Translations under genes and position numbers: made by a program
Part shown: positions 1-9,331 of the stretch, one piece after another
Numbering within the stretch: position 1 is the stretch's first letter
How the letters are laid out: each line of letters begins with the position of its first letter
The notes under the pieces: model-generated
What the model was told of the DNA's origin: nothing
The model's input: the letters and a program-made list of their open reading frames with translations, nothing else
The model's database searches: none
NCBI GenBank assembly: GCA_003427395.1
Contig: BFEA01000547.1
Coordinates: forward strand, 556,003-584,962
Source of the DNA: Chara braunii
Taxonomy: Eukaryota; Streptophyta; Charophyceae; Charales; Characeae
DNA length: 28,960 nt
Direction: 5' to 3'

Positions 1-54
<54 letters not shown>
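1..54. repeat. (GA)n microsatellite
   Basis: Twenty-seven uninterrupted GA dinucleotides open the window. Similar GA or CT tracts lie inside the LTR-like blocks near 10405-10476 and 21437-21452, so this may be the remains of an LTR or leader and not a random satellite. Confidence 0.95.
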
Positions 55-57
<3 letters not shown>

Positions 58-1051
58 GCGATACAAGTTTGGTTGTTACGTACCTGTGAAGTGCAGTCCC
101 GTGAAGAAGAAGAAGAAGGCCATAGCCGCGGAGCTTGACCACGGAGTGACGAAGGAGGGAGAGAGAGTGGACAGAGGGAGAGACTGAGATGGGAGAGAGA
201 AGCCATAGTCGAGGAGAGGAAGAGAGAGAGACGATAAAAAAAAAAAAAAGGAAGAAGACAGTCAGGGTGAAGAGGGAAGAGGCGAGGTGAAGAGAAGGTG
301 AAGGGTGGCCACGAAGGTGAAGCCGACCGCCGTAGCCGAGGAGTTGACCGGAGGCGTTGACCAGAATTGACTGGCGTTCACAGGGAGTTGACCGGAGTTG
401 ACCGGGGCGTTGACCGGCGAATGACCGCAGCGTTGACCGGCGTTGACCGGCGTTGACCAAGTTGGAGCCGGTATAATCTCGCCAAGCCTTCAACCTCTCC
501 CTCGCCCTACGGATGTGCACACACCCTGTGGTACTTGTCGAGTCCAGTCTGTTCGTCTCTTCTTTCTGCATCGAGTCACTTTTTGTCCAGGTGATAGTAC
601 TCTGTGGATGAAGGATAGGCCTTGTTGACCAAATCCCTGCCGGACCAACTAGGGCTAAAGACTGTCTGACGACTCGACTGTCCCGGAGGCCTAACCCTCC
701 CAAGGACCGGTACAAACCGGCGGGCTGCTCGGTGTGGCACGGTAGGCCCGAAAGGCTAAGTTGTGGGCTGCGCAATAGGCAGTCCAAGTGTTGAGAGACC
801 TGTTGATCGCGTCGTCTTGTTTGCGACGTTAAATAATTCCTGAGGAGTTATGGGGGATCTCCTTAAATGCCTCCTGATCAGCAATAGGTCTAGTAGTGAC
901 AGCCTTAGAGTAGGTCTAGGCTAGAGACCCTAGTTGACAGGATCCTTGTCCGGATTCTGTGAGTCTTAGATTGAGTCATTCAGTGTCAGTCAGGGGTTAG
1001 AGTCTAAGTGGTGAGGTTTGGAACCGTTAATCCGGTTGTGCACTAATCACC
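55..1051 (+). other. Non-coding leader upstream of element A gag
   Basis: No convincing gene is seen here. The first 340 bases are strongly purine-rich (many GAAGAAG and GAGAGA words and an A-tract near 234-249). Then comes a short GTTGACCGG array, then unique-looking sequence up to the gag start. Given the element downstream, this is probably its 5' untranslated leader. I could not find the LTR end or a primer binding site in it, and no part of it resembles the 3' LTR at 6839-7636. Confidence 0.5.
342..460 (+). repeat. Degenerate GTTGACCGG tandem array
   Basis: About nine copies of a 9-13 base unit built on GTTGACC(G/A) follow one another (for example GAGTTGACCGG, GCGTTGACCGG, GCGTTGACCGGC). 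The last three units, just before 460, are nearly identical. The spacing is irregular, so this is a degenerate minisatellite inside the leader. Confidence 0.75.
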
Positions 1052-1808
1052 ATGGTTGAGACCCGCACTGGGAAGAGTACTAGCCCCTATACCCAGGAGC
1101 AACAAGAGAAGATGGCCGCCTTAGTGAGAGAGAATAAAGAAAGGAAAGAGCTCCTAAAGCAGGCAAAGTTGAAAGCAATCGCTGAAGAGCGGGCGGCGAA
1201 AATGAAGAAACTGGACGAGGAGATGGAGGAGAAGAAAAAGGCTGCCGAGGTAGAAGCAACAGCAGAAGCAGAAGAGGAGAGAAAACGCAAGGAAGCAAAA
1301 GGGGAGAGTAGTGGCACAACGAATGAGGATGCAGCAATGGAGAAGAAGATTAGTGAGTGGATTGCTAACTGGTGGTTGGGGGAAGACAAGGAGGCACAGT
1401 TATATGTGCCACAGGATGAGAAGGAAGCGTTAGCCAAGGCGCTAGCAACAATCGAGGACCCCCTGGAACGACAAGAAGCAGAGGAGGAGAAGAAGTTGGA
1501 GTGGAAAGGAGGATGAAGAGGGAAAAGAAGAGGAGGAGGGAGGAAGTTAATAGGTTGACCGCGAAGGTGGCAAAGGTGAGAGACTGCAGACGAGGTGCAG
1601 GCGCAGGCAGAAATTTCTGCCAAAATGGATAAGATGTTGGGGTACTTGGAAGTGTCGAGTGAGGCTTGGATGGAGGAGCGCCAAGCCAACTAGGGTCACG
1701 ATGTGGCCCTGAGTGCCATGCGATCAGGATTCCAGGACTTTGCGCGCGACATGGTCACCCACGTTGGGGGCAAAGTCAGGCGATTAAGGGAGAACGTAGG
1801 AAAGTTCT
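1052..1808 (+). pseudogene. gag: Element A gag, N-terminal coiled-coil region (broken)
   Basis: The ATG at 1052 opens a frame that starts MVETRTGK. It runs through a highly charged Lys/Glu/Ala-rich segment (about residues 20-95) with heptad-like spacing, as in a coiled coil. It stops at 1514-1516. A second frame (from about 1513) carries more Lys/Arg-rich sequence. The first frame resumes near 1589 and holds an in-frame TAG at 1691-1693, plausibly a former CAG. The final switch into the gag core frame is near 1808. The charged N-terminus resembles what I recall of Gag proteins from Chara elements. A host gene is unlikely because the same strand continues directly into a CCHC gag. Confidence 0.65.
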
Positions 1809-2990
1809 GTGATTGCCAAAGCAGTAGCCGCTGTCGAGAGTGAGGCCAGGCCTCGTAAAGAGCACGTCAAGCTTAAATTCCCAGATGCATACGGCGGGAA
1901 GAAGGAAGAGAATTTTGATAACTGGGATGCGAACGTCAATAGTTACGTATACTTACAACACATCTTGACCGAGGAACAAGTCCTCATCGCCTTCCAGGCC
2001 CTCAAAGATGAAGCGGCCAGTTTTGCCAGGTCCCTTGCGCGCGCGACCGGTTGTGAAAACAACCTGGTGGCATATTCCAAGATCACCCTCCTTCCTCAGT
2101 TCTTCAAACTACTGCGAGAAAGGTTTGCTGACCCAACGAGAGGCGTCAGAGCCTCTGATAAGTTACAGACCATCCACTCGCAACAGTGGAGGAGTGCGAG
2201 AGCACTCAAAGCTGTCATGGACGACTTGGTAGCCGTCCCAGACAATGGGGTCACTGAGACCCAACTCGTCCAATTATTCTATTGTGCCATGCCAGAGCCC
2301 CTGCGTGGGCATTTCTTTGATAAGTCTCAACAGGCCGACATCACGTATGATGTGCTAAGTAGAGAGGTGGTCCTGTTCGAGTCAAAGTCCATGCCAGTAT
2401 CCACTTTCTGGCATAAGGACTTGGATAAGGGGAAAAAGTGGAAAGGTCGTACCATCTCTGGCCAAGTCAGGGCCAAGCATCACATGATCCTTACTTTAGA
2501 GGAGGGTGGTACAGATGAAGTCCCCTACAGTGAGATTGAGTGGGGACTAGAGGAGGAGGACAACAGCGAAGGGCAAGGGAGGTCCTATGCGACTGTCGCG
2601 GCTGGAGGGAGGCCGCAAGGTCGAGGAGGAGACCAAGGCCAAAGGGGCCAGGCCACGAGAGGCCGAGGATTGGGCGCACAAGGGGTTGGCGGACAAGGGA
2701 ACCGCCAAGTGGGAGGTAGGGGTCAAGGTCCCCCGCCGAATCGTCAGGGTCCTAGTCGGTCCCCGCCGCGACGAGGTGGAGGGCCACCTCAACAGTCAAG
2801 AGGATGGCACCCCGGCTTGCCGCAAGGCAGGCCATGGGAAGATCTGGGCTTGGACCAGCGCATATGGCAGGAACGCGTGGACTTGGGTCAGTGCGTGTTT
2901 TGTGGTGACCCGGCCCATGTAATTAAATTTTGTCCTAAGTACAGACAGGCCCGATGGGCTGCNCANCAGTCAAAAGGCAGCCGCCAGTAG
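1809..2990 (+). pseudogene. gag: Element A gag core with CCHC zinc knuckle
   Basis: This frame is open for about 390 codons. Residues from about 15 to 195 look like the retrotransposon Gag (capsid) domain: helical, with aromatic and leucine-rich words such as FFKLLRERFADP and LVQLFYCAMPEPLRGHFF. A Gly/Arg/Gln-rich basic stretch (about residues 265-345) follows, typical of a nucleic-acid-binding linker. A zinc knuckle of form C-x2-C-x4-H-x4-C lies at 2892-2933. Gag coats the element RNA in cytoplasmic particles. The frame has no natural ATG at its start, so it should be read as a continuation of the upstream gag segment after a frameshift. Two N bases at 2963 and 2966 lie near its end, inside a 132-bp duplication. 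Confidence 0.85.
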
Positions 2991-3222
2991 GGGTCGCAAC
3001 TGCCCCTACTTTAAGGCCATGTGGGGAAGCGAGCGCGCGCAAACAAGTAACTCCCACACCACATGAGCCTATGGCAGAGGTTGCAGGCTACTGCCCAACA
3101 GTCAAAAGGCAGCCGCCAGTAGGGGTCGCAACTGCCCCTACTTTAAGGCCATGTGGGGAAGCGAGCGCGCGCGAACTAGTAACTCCCACACCACATGAGC
3201 CTATGGCAGAGGTTGCAGGCTA
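2959..3222 (+). repeat. 132-bp tandem duplication between gag and protease
   Basis: Positions 2959-3090 and 3091-3222 are nearly identical (a few mismatches, such as CAAACAAGT against CGAACTAGT). The first copy contains the two N bases at 2963 and 2966. The unit is 132 bp, a multiple of three. This is either a real duplication or an unresolved assembly overlap. Confidence 0.92.
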
Positions 3223-3286
3223 GTGCCTAGCTAGCTGTCCAGGGACTGCTTGTGTTAGCGTCTCTCTAGGCACTTCCCTCACAGGC

Positions 3287-3962
3287 GTGACAGAAGAGTT
3301 GAAGGAGAGAATGCCGGCCTGGGCCAAAATGAAGAAGGAGAGTAAGGGTCAGCTAATTCTAGTTGATGTAGAAGTTTTCAGGAGTAGAGTAGGGGCCCTT
3401 ATAGACTCAGGGGCTACCCGTAGTTATATTAGTTGTAGAGCGCTGAAGAAGTTGAGGCTAGGATTGGAAGTCCAAAAGTTGGCAGACCCATAGTCAGTGT
3501 CCTTGCAGACAACCGCATGATGCGAGTTGAGGACTACGGTAGAGAAAGTTCTCCATTCCCTGACTTTCCTCGTTCAAGATGACCTTCCTTTCGACATAGT
3601 CCTAAGAATGGATTGCGGAGAGGCAGCAGGGGCCACACTCCATTTGAGAGAGCATGTGTAGGCTCCCTACTTCGTCAGGCGAGCTTAAGGTTGCCCGCCT
3701 GTTTCATCTGTCAGGTGTAGACAACACTTCGGCACATTGCTGTCTCAGTGCTCCCGCGTTCGCGCGATTAGTGAAAAAGGAGCAACTAGAGGATCAGGTC
3801 TTTATAGTATATGTGAGACCTGTCACTGAGCCTAAGGAAGAAGTTAGTTCCACAGATCCAACCATTGCCAAGCTGTTGGAGGAGTTCAAAGACTTGTCTG
3901 AGCCGCCGACAGGAGTAGTGTCGCGGCCAATCCAACGCAGGATACTGAGCCGCCGACAGTAG
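3287..3962 (+). pseudogene. pro: Element A aspartic protease and linker to RT (broken)
   Basis: The retroviral-type aspartic protease cuts the Gag-Pol polyprotein. The active-site triplet D-S-G is at 3404-3412, in the context ALIDSGATRSYI, which is the family signature and is intact. The frame stops at 3491-3493. The flap and C-terminal half continue in other frames, with the usual hydrophobic-Gly-Met-Asp-Trp-Leu motif degraded to VLRMDC near 3598-3615. From 3654 a new open frame covers the linker that precedes RT (KLLEEFKDLSEPP). That frame is ended at 3962 by a 47-bp tandem duplication. At least two frameshifts separate these pieces, so the reading as assembled is non-functional. Confidence 0.75.
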
Positions 3963-3991
3963 TAGCGTCGCGGCCAATCCAACGCAGGATA
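3898..3991 (+). repeat. 47-bp tandem duplication ahead of RT
   Basis: Positions 3898-3944 and 3945-3991 are near-identical (two or three mismatches). 47 is not a multiple of three, so the duplication shifts the frame and brings in the TAG at 3960-3962. Without it, the linker would read on toward the conserved segment before RT. Confidence 0.92.
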
Positions 3992-4058
3992 GAGATAGAG
4001 CCTAGCAGGAGAACTCCTAAGAGAGCAATCTACAGGATGTCCCCCAGAGAGTTAGGAG

Positions 4059-4860
4059 CTGCGCAAGCAGCTGGATGAGCTCCTGGAGAAAGGTTGGATT
4101 AGGCCCAGTTCATCTCCTTTTGGAGCACCAGTTTTGTTTGTCCCCCAGAAGCAGGGAGAGTTGCGTATGTGCATAGACTATAGGGGTTTGAATGCCATCA
4201 TAGTGAAGAATGTTGAACCACTGCCCAGGATAGACGATCTCTTAGATCGGGTGCAGGGTTGTAAGTGTTTTTCAAAGATAAATCTAAAGTCCGACTATCA
4301 TCAGATAGAGGTTCATCCTCATGATCAGTACAAGACTGCCTTCCAGACTAGATACGGGCATTACGAGTTCATAGTGATGCCCTTTGGACTGACCAACACG
4401 CCAACTACATTTCAGCGTTGTATGAATGATCTGTTTAGACCTTGGTTGGATAGGTTCGTTGTAGTCTACTTAGACGACATCTTAGTTTTCAGTAGGACCC
4501 TCCAGGAGCACCAGGGTCATCTGAGGCAGGTCTTGGAGAAATTGAGAGAGTCAAACTTCAAGATCAACGCGAAGAAGTGCGAGTGGGCCAAGACACAAGT
4601 TTTGTACTTGGGCCACGTATTAGACGGAGATGGCGTCAAGCCTGAGGACATCATAATAGCGGCAATTAGAGATTGGCCGACGCCCTGCACATTGACCGAG
4701 TTGCGGTCATTTCTAGGCCTAGCTAATTATTACAGGAAGTTCGAGAGGAACTTTTCTACTATCACCGCTCCCTTGCGCAGGTTGCTTAAGAAAGAAGCAA
4801 TCTGGCAGTGGGATAAAGAATGCACGTCTGCGCTTAAGAAGTTAAAGCGCGTTAGTAGAG
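4059..4860 (+). pseudogene. Element A reverse transcriptase (catalytic Asp lost)
   Basis: RT copies element RNA into DNA. The frame shows the standard Ty3/gypsy order: the [17 protein letters not shown] block near 4080, the [11 protein letters not shown] block, the [10 protein letters not shown] block, the VMPFGLTN block, and the active-site box Y-L-D-D at 4467-4478. The thumb and connection follow ([27 protein letters not shown]). In motif A the first catalytic aspartate is replaced: 4281-4283 is AAT (Asn) in the context [12 protein letters not shown], where the family has Asp, and the usual Gly three residues on is Asp. Both fit G-to-A changes. The frame is lost near 4850, just before RNase H. 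The enzyme should be dead even if the frame were intact. Confidence 0.9.
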
Positions 4861-4887
4861 TACCCAGTCCTAAAGGTAGCAGATCCG

Positions 4888-5272
4888 TCTTTGCCATTTG
4901 TCGTCACCACGGACGCGAGTCAGTATGGGATAGGCGTCGTGTTACAGCAGGACGACGGCAATGGCTATAGACCCGTAGAGTTCATGTCAGCGAGGATGCC
5001 CTCAGAGAAGGTTGCTACCTCGATGTACGAGAGGGAACTCTACGCTCTCAGGCAGGCTTTAGAGCATTGGAAGCATTCATTACCTGCTTGGGAGGCACTT
5101 CAAAGTATACTCGGATCACGAGACACTGAGGTGGTTAAAGACTCGGGCCAAGATGACACCTAAGTTGACTAGGTGGGCCGCTGAGATAGACCAATATGAC
5201 TTCGAGCTCAAGCCAGTGAAGGGCAAGTACAATGTAGTTGCAGACGCTCTGAGTAGGAGATTAGACTACTTT
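4888..5272 (+). pseudogene. Element A RNase H domain (frameshifted)
   Basis: RNase H degrades the RNA strand of the RNA/DNA hybrid. The acidic residues can be seen in two frames. [10 protein letters not shown] (near 4903) and YERELYALR (near 5029) are in the first frame. The YSDHETL-type block (near 5110-5130) and VVADALSRR (about 5232-5260) are in the next. The shift lies at 5074-5081, where CATT is doubled, a 4-bp insertion relative to what the motif needs. All four acidic positions are still encoded. The domain joins RT upstream and integrase downstream without a gap. Confidence 0.82.
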
Positions 5273-6562
5273 GGAGCCATAGTTCACTATCTCGGCATAG
5301 GGAATGACCTGCAGGAGAAGGTTAGACAGGCGTATGCGCAGGACCCTATCTATAGTGACCTCCTCAAAAGAGTTAAGGAGGCCCCAGAGACTGAGCCAGA
5401 TTACCGCACTACAGAGGGCTTACTATTTGAGAAGACTAACGATGTAGACCGTTTATGCGTTCCCAACAGTGAAGAGATCCGCAGTCTGATCCTAGGGGAA
5501 TGCCATGATACAAAGGGACACTTCGGTTGGCAAAAGACTTTGGCCAATATCATGCACGCGTACACCTAGCCAGGAATGAAGAACGACTGCATAGAGTATG
5601 TCCGCAGTTGTAAAGCCTGTCAGAGGAACAAGACCACAACGCGTGCCCCTCTAGGTCTTCTCAGGCCCTTGCCCATTCCAGACCAGCCTGGAGATTCAGT
5701 CTCCATTGACTTCATGGATGCCGGTGTCAAGAGTAGACACGGCAAGAGCCAAGTCATGGTCGTAGTTGATAGGTTTAGCAAGTATGCCATTTTTGCTCCT
5801 TTGCGCGCAGAGGCGCGCACACAGTTAGTGATACAGAAGTTCTTTGATTTTTGGGTTAGTGAACATGGAGTCCCGTTGTCCATAGTTAGCGATAGAGATA
5901 GTTGCTTCACCAGCCAGAACTGGCAGGAACTCATGAGAGTTTATGGATTAAAGTTGTTGATGTCGTCTGGCCGCCATCCAGAGACTAACGGTCAAATGGA
6001 ACAGATGAACAAGATCCTGCAGCAAGTTTTGCGCATGTACATTAGACCCGATCCGATCAACTGGGACGAGATGTTACCCAAGGTAGGCAGCGCATACAAT
6101 AACAGCGTGCATTTGTCCACCTGTCGCACTCCCAATGAGCTGCACAAGTCCTTTAGACCACGTAGACCGTTTGAGGGGCTTATCCGGGATCAGATTCACA
6201 GGCTACCGCCCGGTACCATGGAGTTCGCGATACAGCACGAGAAAGAGATAGCAATTGTTGTTGAGAACCTCAGGAAGGCCCAGCACCACATGATAGAACA
6301 AGCTAATAAGCACCGTCGCCCATCGCAGTTTCAGGTAGGCGACCTGGTCTGGGTCAAGTCTAAAGAGTTTGCACCTGAGGAGAACATCTCGCAGAAGTTA
6401 CTGCCCGCGTATAGAGGACCGTGGCCAGTTCTAGAAGTAAAGGGCGGAGAGGATGGACCGTCCTACACAATAGAGATACCAGCGCACCTCCACACCTACC
6501 CCGTGTTTCACGCATCGAAGTTGCGGCCGGCCGTGTGTCACAAGTCAAGAGTTTCCATCTAG
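5273..6562 (+). pseudogene. Element A integrase (one stop codon, core intact)
   Basis: Integrase inserts the cDNA into the host chromosome. The zinc-binding HHCC module is visible (ECHDTKGHFG near 5500-5530, then CKACQ near 5610-5625). The core has D at 5708-5710 (SIDFMD), D at 5891-5893 (VSDRD) and E at 5999-6001 (GQMEQ). The second D and the E are 36 codons apart, giving the exact D-x35-E spacing. The C-terminal part has the GDLVWVKSKE block (near 6345) and HPVFHASKL-type ending. The only break is TAG at 5567-5569, between the zinc module and the core, where a Trp is expected (TGG to TAG). This is the best-preserved enzyme of element A. Confidence 0.9.
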
Positions 6563-6800
6563 ACGGTCCATGATCCCTCCAGACATGGACGGAAGATATG
6601 ACATTGACGGCATTGTAGGTGAAGATGTGTTCAGCACAGGAGGTAGAGGTCGTCCACAAAAACAGTACAAGGTCCGGTTCGCTTATCAGGAGCCGGAGGA
6701 TGACCGCTGGTTCACGAGATCAGAACTTCTAGAAACAGCTCCCAATATAGTTAGACCCTACGAGAGAGATCAGAAAGGTAAAGGTCCTACCTTGGATTGA
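6563..6800 (+). pseudogene. Element A pol tail, chromodomain-like
   Basis: After the stop at 6560-6562 a different frame is open from 6570 to 6800. It encodes a small domain with the pattern Y-K-V-R-F, then E-D-D-R-W-F, then E-L-L-E-T-A-P. This is the general layout of a chromodomain (strand, Trp, helix) but with diverged residues. Element C carries the same kind of tail (28354-28590), so it is a conserved part of this lineage and not chance. In chromoviruses such tails steer integration to particular chromatin; that role here is inferred. Confidence 0.6.
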
Positions 6801-6821
6801 ATTATTCTCGGAGGACCTCGA

Positions 6822-6838
6822 ATTTAGGACGGCGGGAG
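6822..6838 (+). other. Candidate polypurine tract of element A
   Basis: The run ATTTAGGACGGCGGGAG, purine-rich at its end, directly precedes the TG of the proposed 3' LTR at 6839. A polypurine tract primes plus-strand DNA synthesis. It is weaker than the tracts of elements B and C. Confidence 0.4.
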
Positions 6839-6882
6839 TGAAACGGTGTTCACCAGTTCGCAGTAGCTGATGCAGATCCCAA

Positions 6883-7013
6883 GGTTCGATCCCTAGTCTT
6901 CACCTTACCTATGTACAGTGTCTGTGTCGACCCCTAGAGTCGAACCCGCGACCTGCGTATTTGTAGCAGTTGGTAGGTCGTCGTACAGTCTATAGGTAGC
7001 AAGGGTTCGATCT
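6883..7013. other. Three tRNA-like box B motifs in the LTR U3
   Basis: GGTTCGATCCC lies at 6883-6893 (+), GGGTTCGACTC at 6937-6947 (-, read from the reverse complement), and GGGTTCGATCT at 7003-7013 (+). Each matches the RNA polymerase III box B consensus GGTTCGANNCC closely. A box-A-like AGTTGGTAG precedes the third at about 6968-6976. None folds into a full tRNA by eye, so these are tRNA-derived remnants or a chance cluster. Confidence 0.45.
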
Positions 7014-7207
7014 GTAGACCTCTCGACTAGGAGTCTTAGTTAGGTCTAGAAGTAGTAGCTGTAGTTTTCCCGAAAGGTCAAGGTCGTAGCTGCTACAGTC
7101 CAGAAGGGTCAAATCGTAGCTGCTACAGTCACGAAAGGCCAAGTCTACGGCCTTCCGGAAGGTCCCAGTAGTGGCCTTTCGAAGTTGCCTACGTTTAGAC
7201 TGAGAAG

Positions 7208-7214
7208 TATAAAT
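7208..7214 (+). promoter_or_regulatory. TATA box of element A LTR
   Basis: TATAAAT sits in the middle of the LTR, where the U3/R promoter is expected. The sequence just downstream (CAGCGCCCAGCCATTCATTC) is conserved in the inverted relative at about 9555-9580, which places the likely transcription start about 25-35 bases after the box. Confidence 0.55.
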
Positions 7215-7392
7215 CAAGAGGCAGCGCCCAGCCATTCATTCATTCCTGCCTGAGCCACGTGGAAGCGCTGCCACAGCGACTTGTGAAAGGAGGTCTGCAG
7301 TGAGCCCGAAGACGAAGTGGGCAAGGAAGATGAAGCTTAGCTATAGCGATAGGGTAGGGCGGCCATAGCTGCCATAGCTGTAGTTAGTGTTC

Positions 7393-7413
7393 TGTGTGTG
7401 TGTGTGTGTGTGT
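7393..7413 (+). repeat. (GT)n microsatellite
   Basis: About ten GT repeats lie inside the element A 3' LTR. The inverted relative has a CA tract at the equivalent place (about 9299-9313 on the + strand). Confidence 0.9.
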
Positions 7414-7636
7414 TCAGAGAGACGCGTCTGGGATATCCAGGGTGATCCACTGTATGCGAACAGAGAGTTGTACAGGCGCTATATCGCCATAGCCATTGGA
7501 AGTGAACTCGCATCTGGGTTGCCATATCTCTGAGTTTTGTGTGGGCGCATCCGCGAGGAGTATGACGTTGTCGGGTGTTTTGCTGCGCTACTGTTTGCAT
7601 GCATGTAAAGTGTGAATGAGAACGAGTCTGATTGCA

Positions 7637-9007
7637 AAACCACAGTTTGAGAAACATTTAGCGAAGATGTATGGCACAAAAAAGTTTAAGAAAATATTTT
7701 CAAGAAACCATATTATCCGAAGGAACCACCAGCAGAAAACTGAATCAGATCATCATCATTTAGAAAGAATATCCAAAATTACAACCTAAAAAAACAAACG
7801 CGTGAATTCAGATTAGAGAAGACAAAATTCAAAAAACCTAATTAGATCATCATCATTGGTAAACATCAGCTACGCAAATCGAAGTAATCCAGATTGGTGA
7901 ATATGACTGAAACCATTTTACACATATGATCAATGAGAGGGACTATCCAAAGAAAAGCCAAGCTCATCCTCACTTCATATCTAGTTGTAGAGTTTTGGAA
8001 TGACGGGAAGAAGCAGGCATTGATTTTGGCGCCTGAAAGAGAGAGTTAGGACACAACCATAGTCAGTATGTTCTGGCCCTTATACTATGCGGCTTTCAGT
8101 GCCATTCGTTGTAGGCTCTGCCCAATGCAACCAGGTCCCCAGGTGGACAACTTTTCCTCCTCGATAACTTCTTAAAAGCACAATACGTGTCTCAGATAAC
8201 GGCATTCCACAAGACCCTGAACACCAGCTGGGCCCAGAGCAGGTTCTTTTTTTTTGTTTGGTTGGGGGGGGGAGGAGGGGGGAGGACTTGGGGTTAGCTT
8301 CCAGCTTATGTACTCTCATTGAGCAGCATACGCAGCCGGTACACGTACACTCCTGGGCCACCTTATGTTTCTGTGCCGTGTTGTTTTCCTTCTCTTTTTT
8401 TTCCTTTTTAAAGTACGTGACAGCCTTTAGATATCATCATTGAACTGACCGGCCCCAGGAAATTCAGAATATCATTTTATTCTCTACATCTGAAGGTATC
8501 TGGATTCAAACTTGAGTCCGTATTTCAACAGTTCGCGGGTGTACCAACTGAGGTAGGTCCTGTTTGGTGGTTTTGCAAGTTTTTTTTTGCAGTGTGCTTC
8601 TTGCGTCATCATTTTGCGTCTACCTCCACTCATACTCAGATCGATAGACCAGTGCCGATCAAATACAACTCATAGTAGTCAGGCTGGTGATCAAATAGGA
8701 TTGGGGCTTGGCCAAGTATCGTGGGGATCACATTCTTTTCCACTTGGTCAGTTTTCCGGAAAAGGCTGGGCACTCAGCCCGTTATGAAACAGATACTGTC
8801 AGTTTCAAGGGGGGGAAAGAAGAAAACAAGTGCACCCTCAAACATAAGCACATGCTTGGGCCATGTGGCTGAAAAGTAAACATGTAACTGTTACTTAGGT
8901 CACAAGTTCCAATTGTTACGGAATCACTACTTTATTTTCCATTTCTTAGCGGGCGCAGTAACCCACGCCACATAATACCACCCATCCCAAATAGTACCAA
9001 CTACACG
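7637..9007. other. Intergenic, AT-rich; no gene recognised
   Basis: No frame here shows a recognisable protein motif. The first 400 bases are AT-rich. A G-rich run lies at about 8263-8291 and a SINE-like piece at about 8390-8566. The stretch may include internal remains of the element whose inverted LTR starts at 9008, but no gag or pol motif could be read. Confidence 0.5.
8390..8566 (-). mobile_element. tRNA-derived SINE-like fragment
   Basis: Read on the minus strand, 8566 downward begins GGACCTACCTCAGTTGGTAC, which contains a near-perfect box A (CTCAGTTGGTA). GTTTGAATCC follows about 45 bases on, a box B with one change. This is a degraded tRNA head. About 90 bases later the minus strand ends in an A-rich tract (AAAAAGGAAAAAAAAG, near 8391-8406). 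Head, body and A-rich tail are the architecture of a tRNA-derived SINE. The stems do not pair well, so it is not a working tRNA gene. No target-site duplication was found by eye. Confidence 0.45.
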
Positions 9008-9331
9008 TGAAATCAGACTTGACTCAATCTCGCTTGCAACATGCATACATGTGTGTGCTGATGGCAAACCAACTTCATCAACTCAGAACCAGCAATGAAC
9101 TTGCAATGGCGACATGCGCCCACACAGAAAACTCAGAGATACGGCCTCTGGCCAGGAACCCGGCCTAAGTCAACTGTTACAACTTGCGGGTATGGCCGCT
9201 GAACACCGTCTGAAGTCCCAGCCGAACACTGTCTCCACCATCAGCCTCACTCTCACTCACGCATACACGCACAAAGATCCACCGTGAACGTCCACCCATC
9301 ACACACACACACATGCACACTACACTCAGCC

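Larger units (their letters stand above)
6839..7636 (+). mobile_element. Element A 3' LTR
   Basis: The proposed LTR runs from TGAAACGG to GATTGCA, with TG and CA ends. It holds a TATA box at 7208-7214, short repeats around GTAGCTGCTACAG (about 7070-7145) in the presumed U3, and a (GT)n tract. Support comes from an inverted, diverged relative at 9008-9850, which shares three collinear blocks with it: 7205-7330, 7519-7555 and 7594-7636. The relative also ends at the same TCTGATT(G/T)CA point. The 5' copy is not in the window, so the left border is inferred from the polypurine context only. Confidence 0.65.

Noticed and set aside
1-1051. 5' LTR of element A
   Set aside because: No stretch resembles the 3' LTR at 6839-7636, and no primer binding site was found. 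It is probably outside the window or lost.
1087-1689. Long minus-strand frame over gag of element A
   Set aside because: It is Ser/Ala/Phe-rich and the mirror of the Glu/Lys-rich gag coding strand, with no motif of its own.
2491-2922. Alternative frames in the Gly/Arg-rich gag linker
   Set aside because: Low-complexity GC-rich sequence stays open in several frames; only the frame leading to the CCHC knuckle makes sense.
7479-7679. Minus-strand frames in the element A LTR
   Set aside because: No motif, and the sequence is explained as LTR.
8484-8565. Functional tRNA gene
   Set aside because: Box A is good, but the T stem and acceptor stem do not pair and box B has a change; a SINE head or pseudogene fits better.
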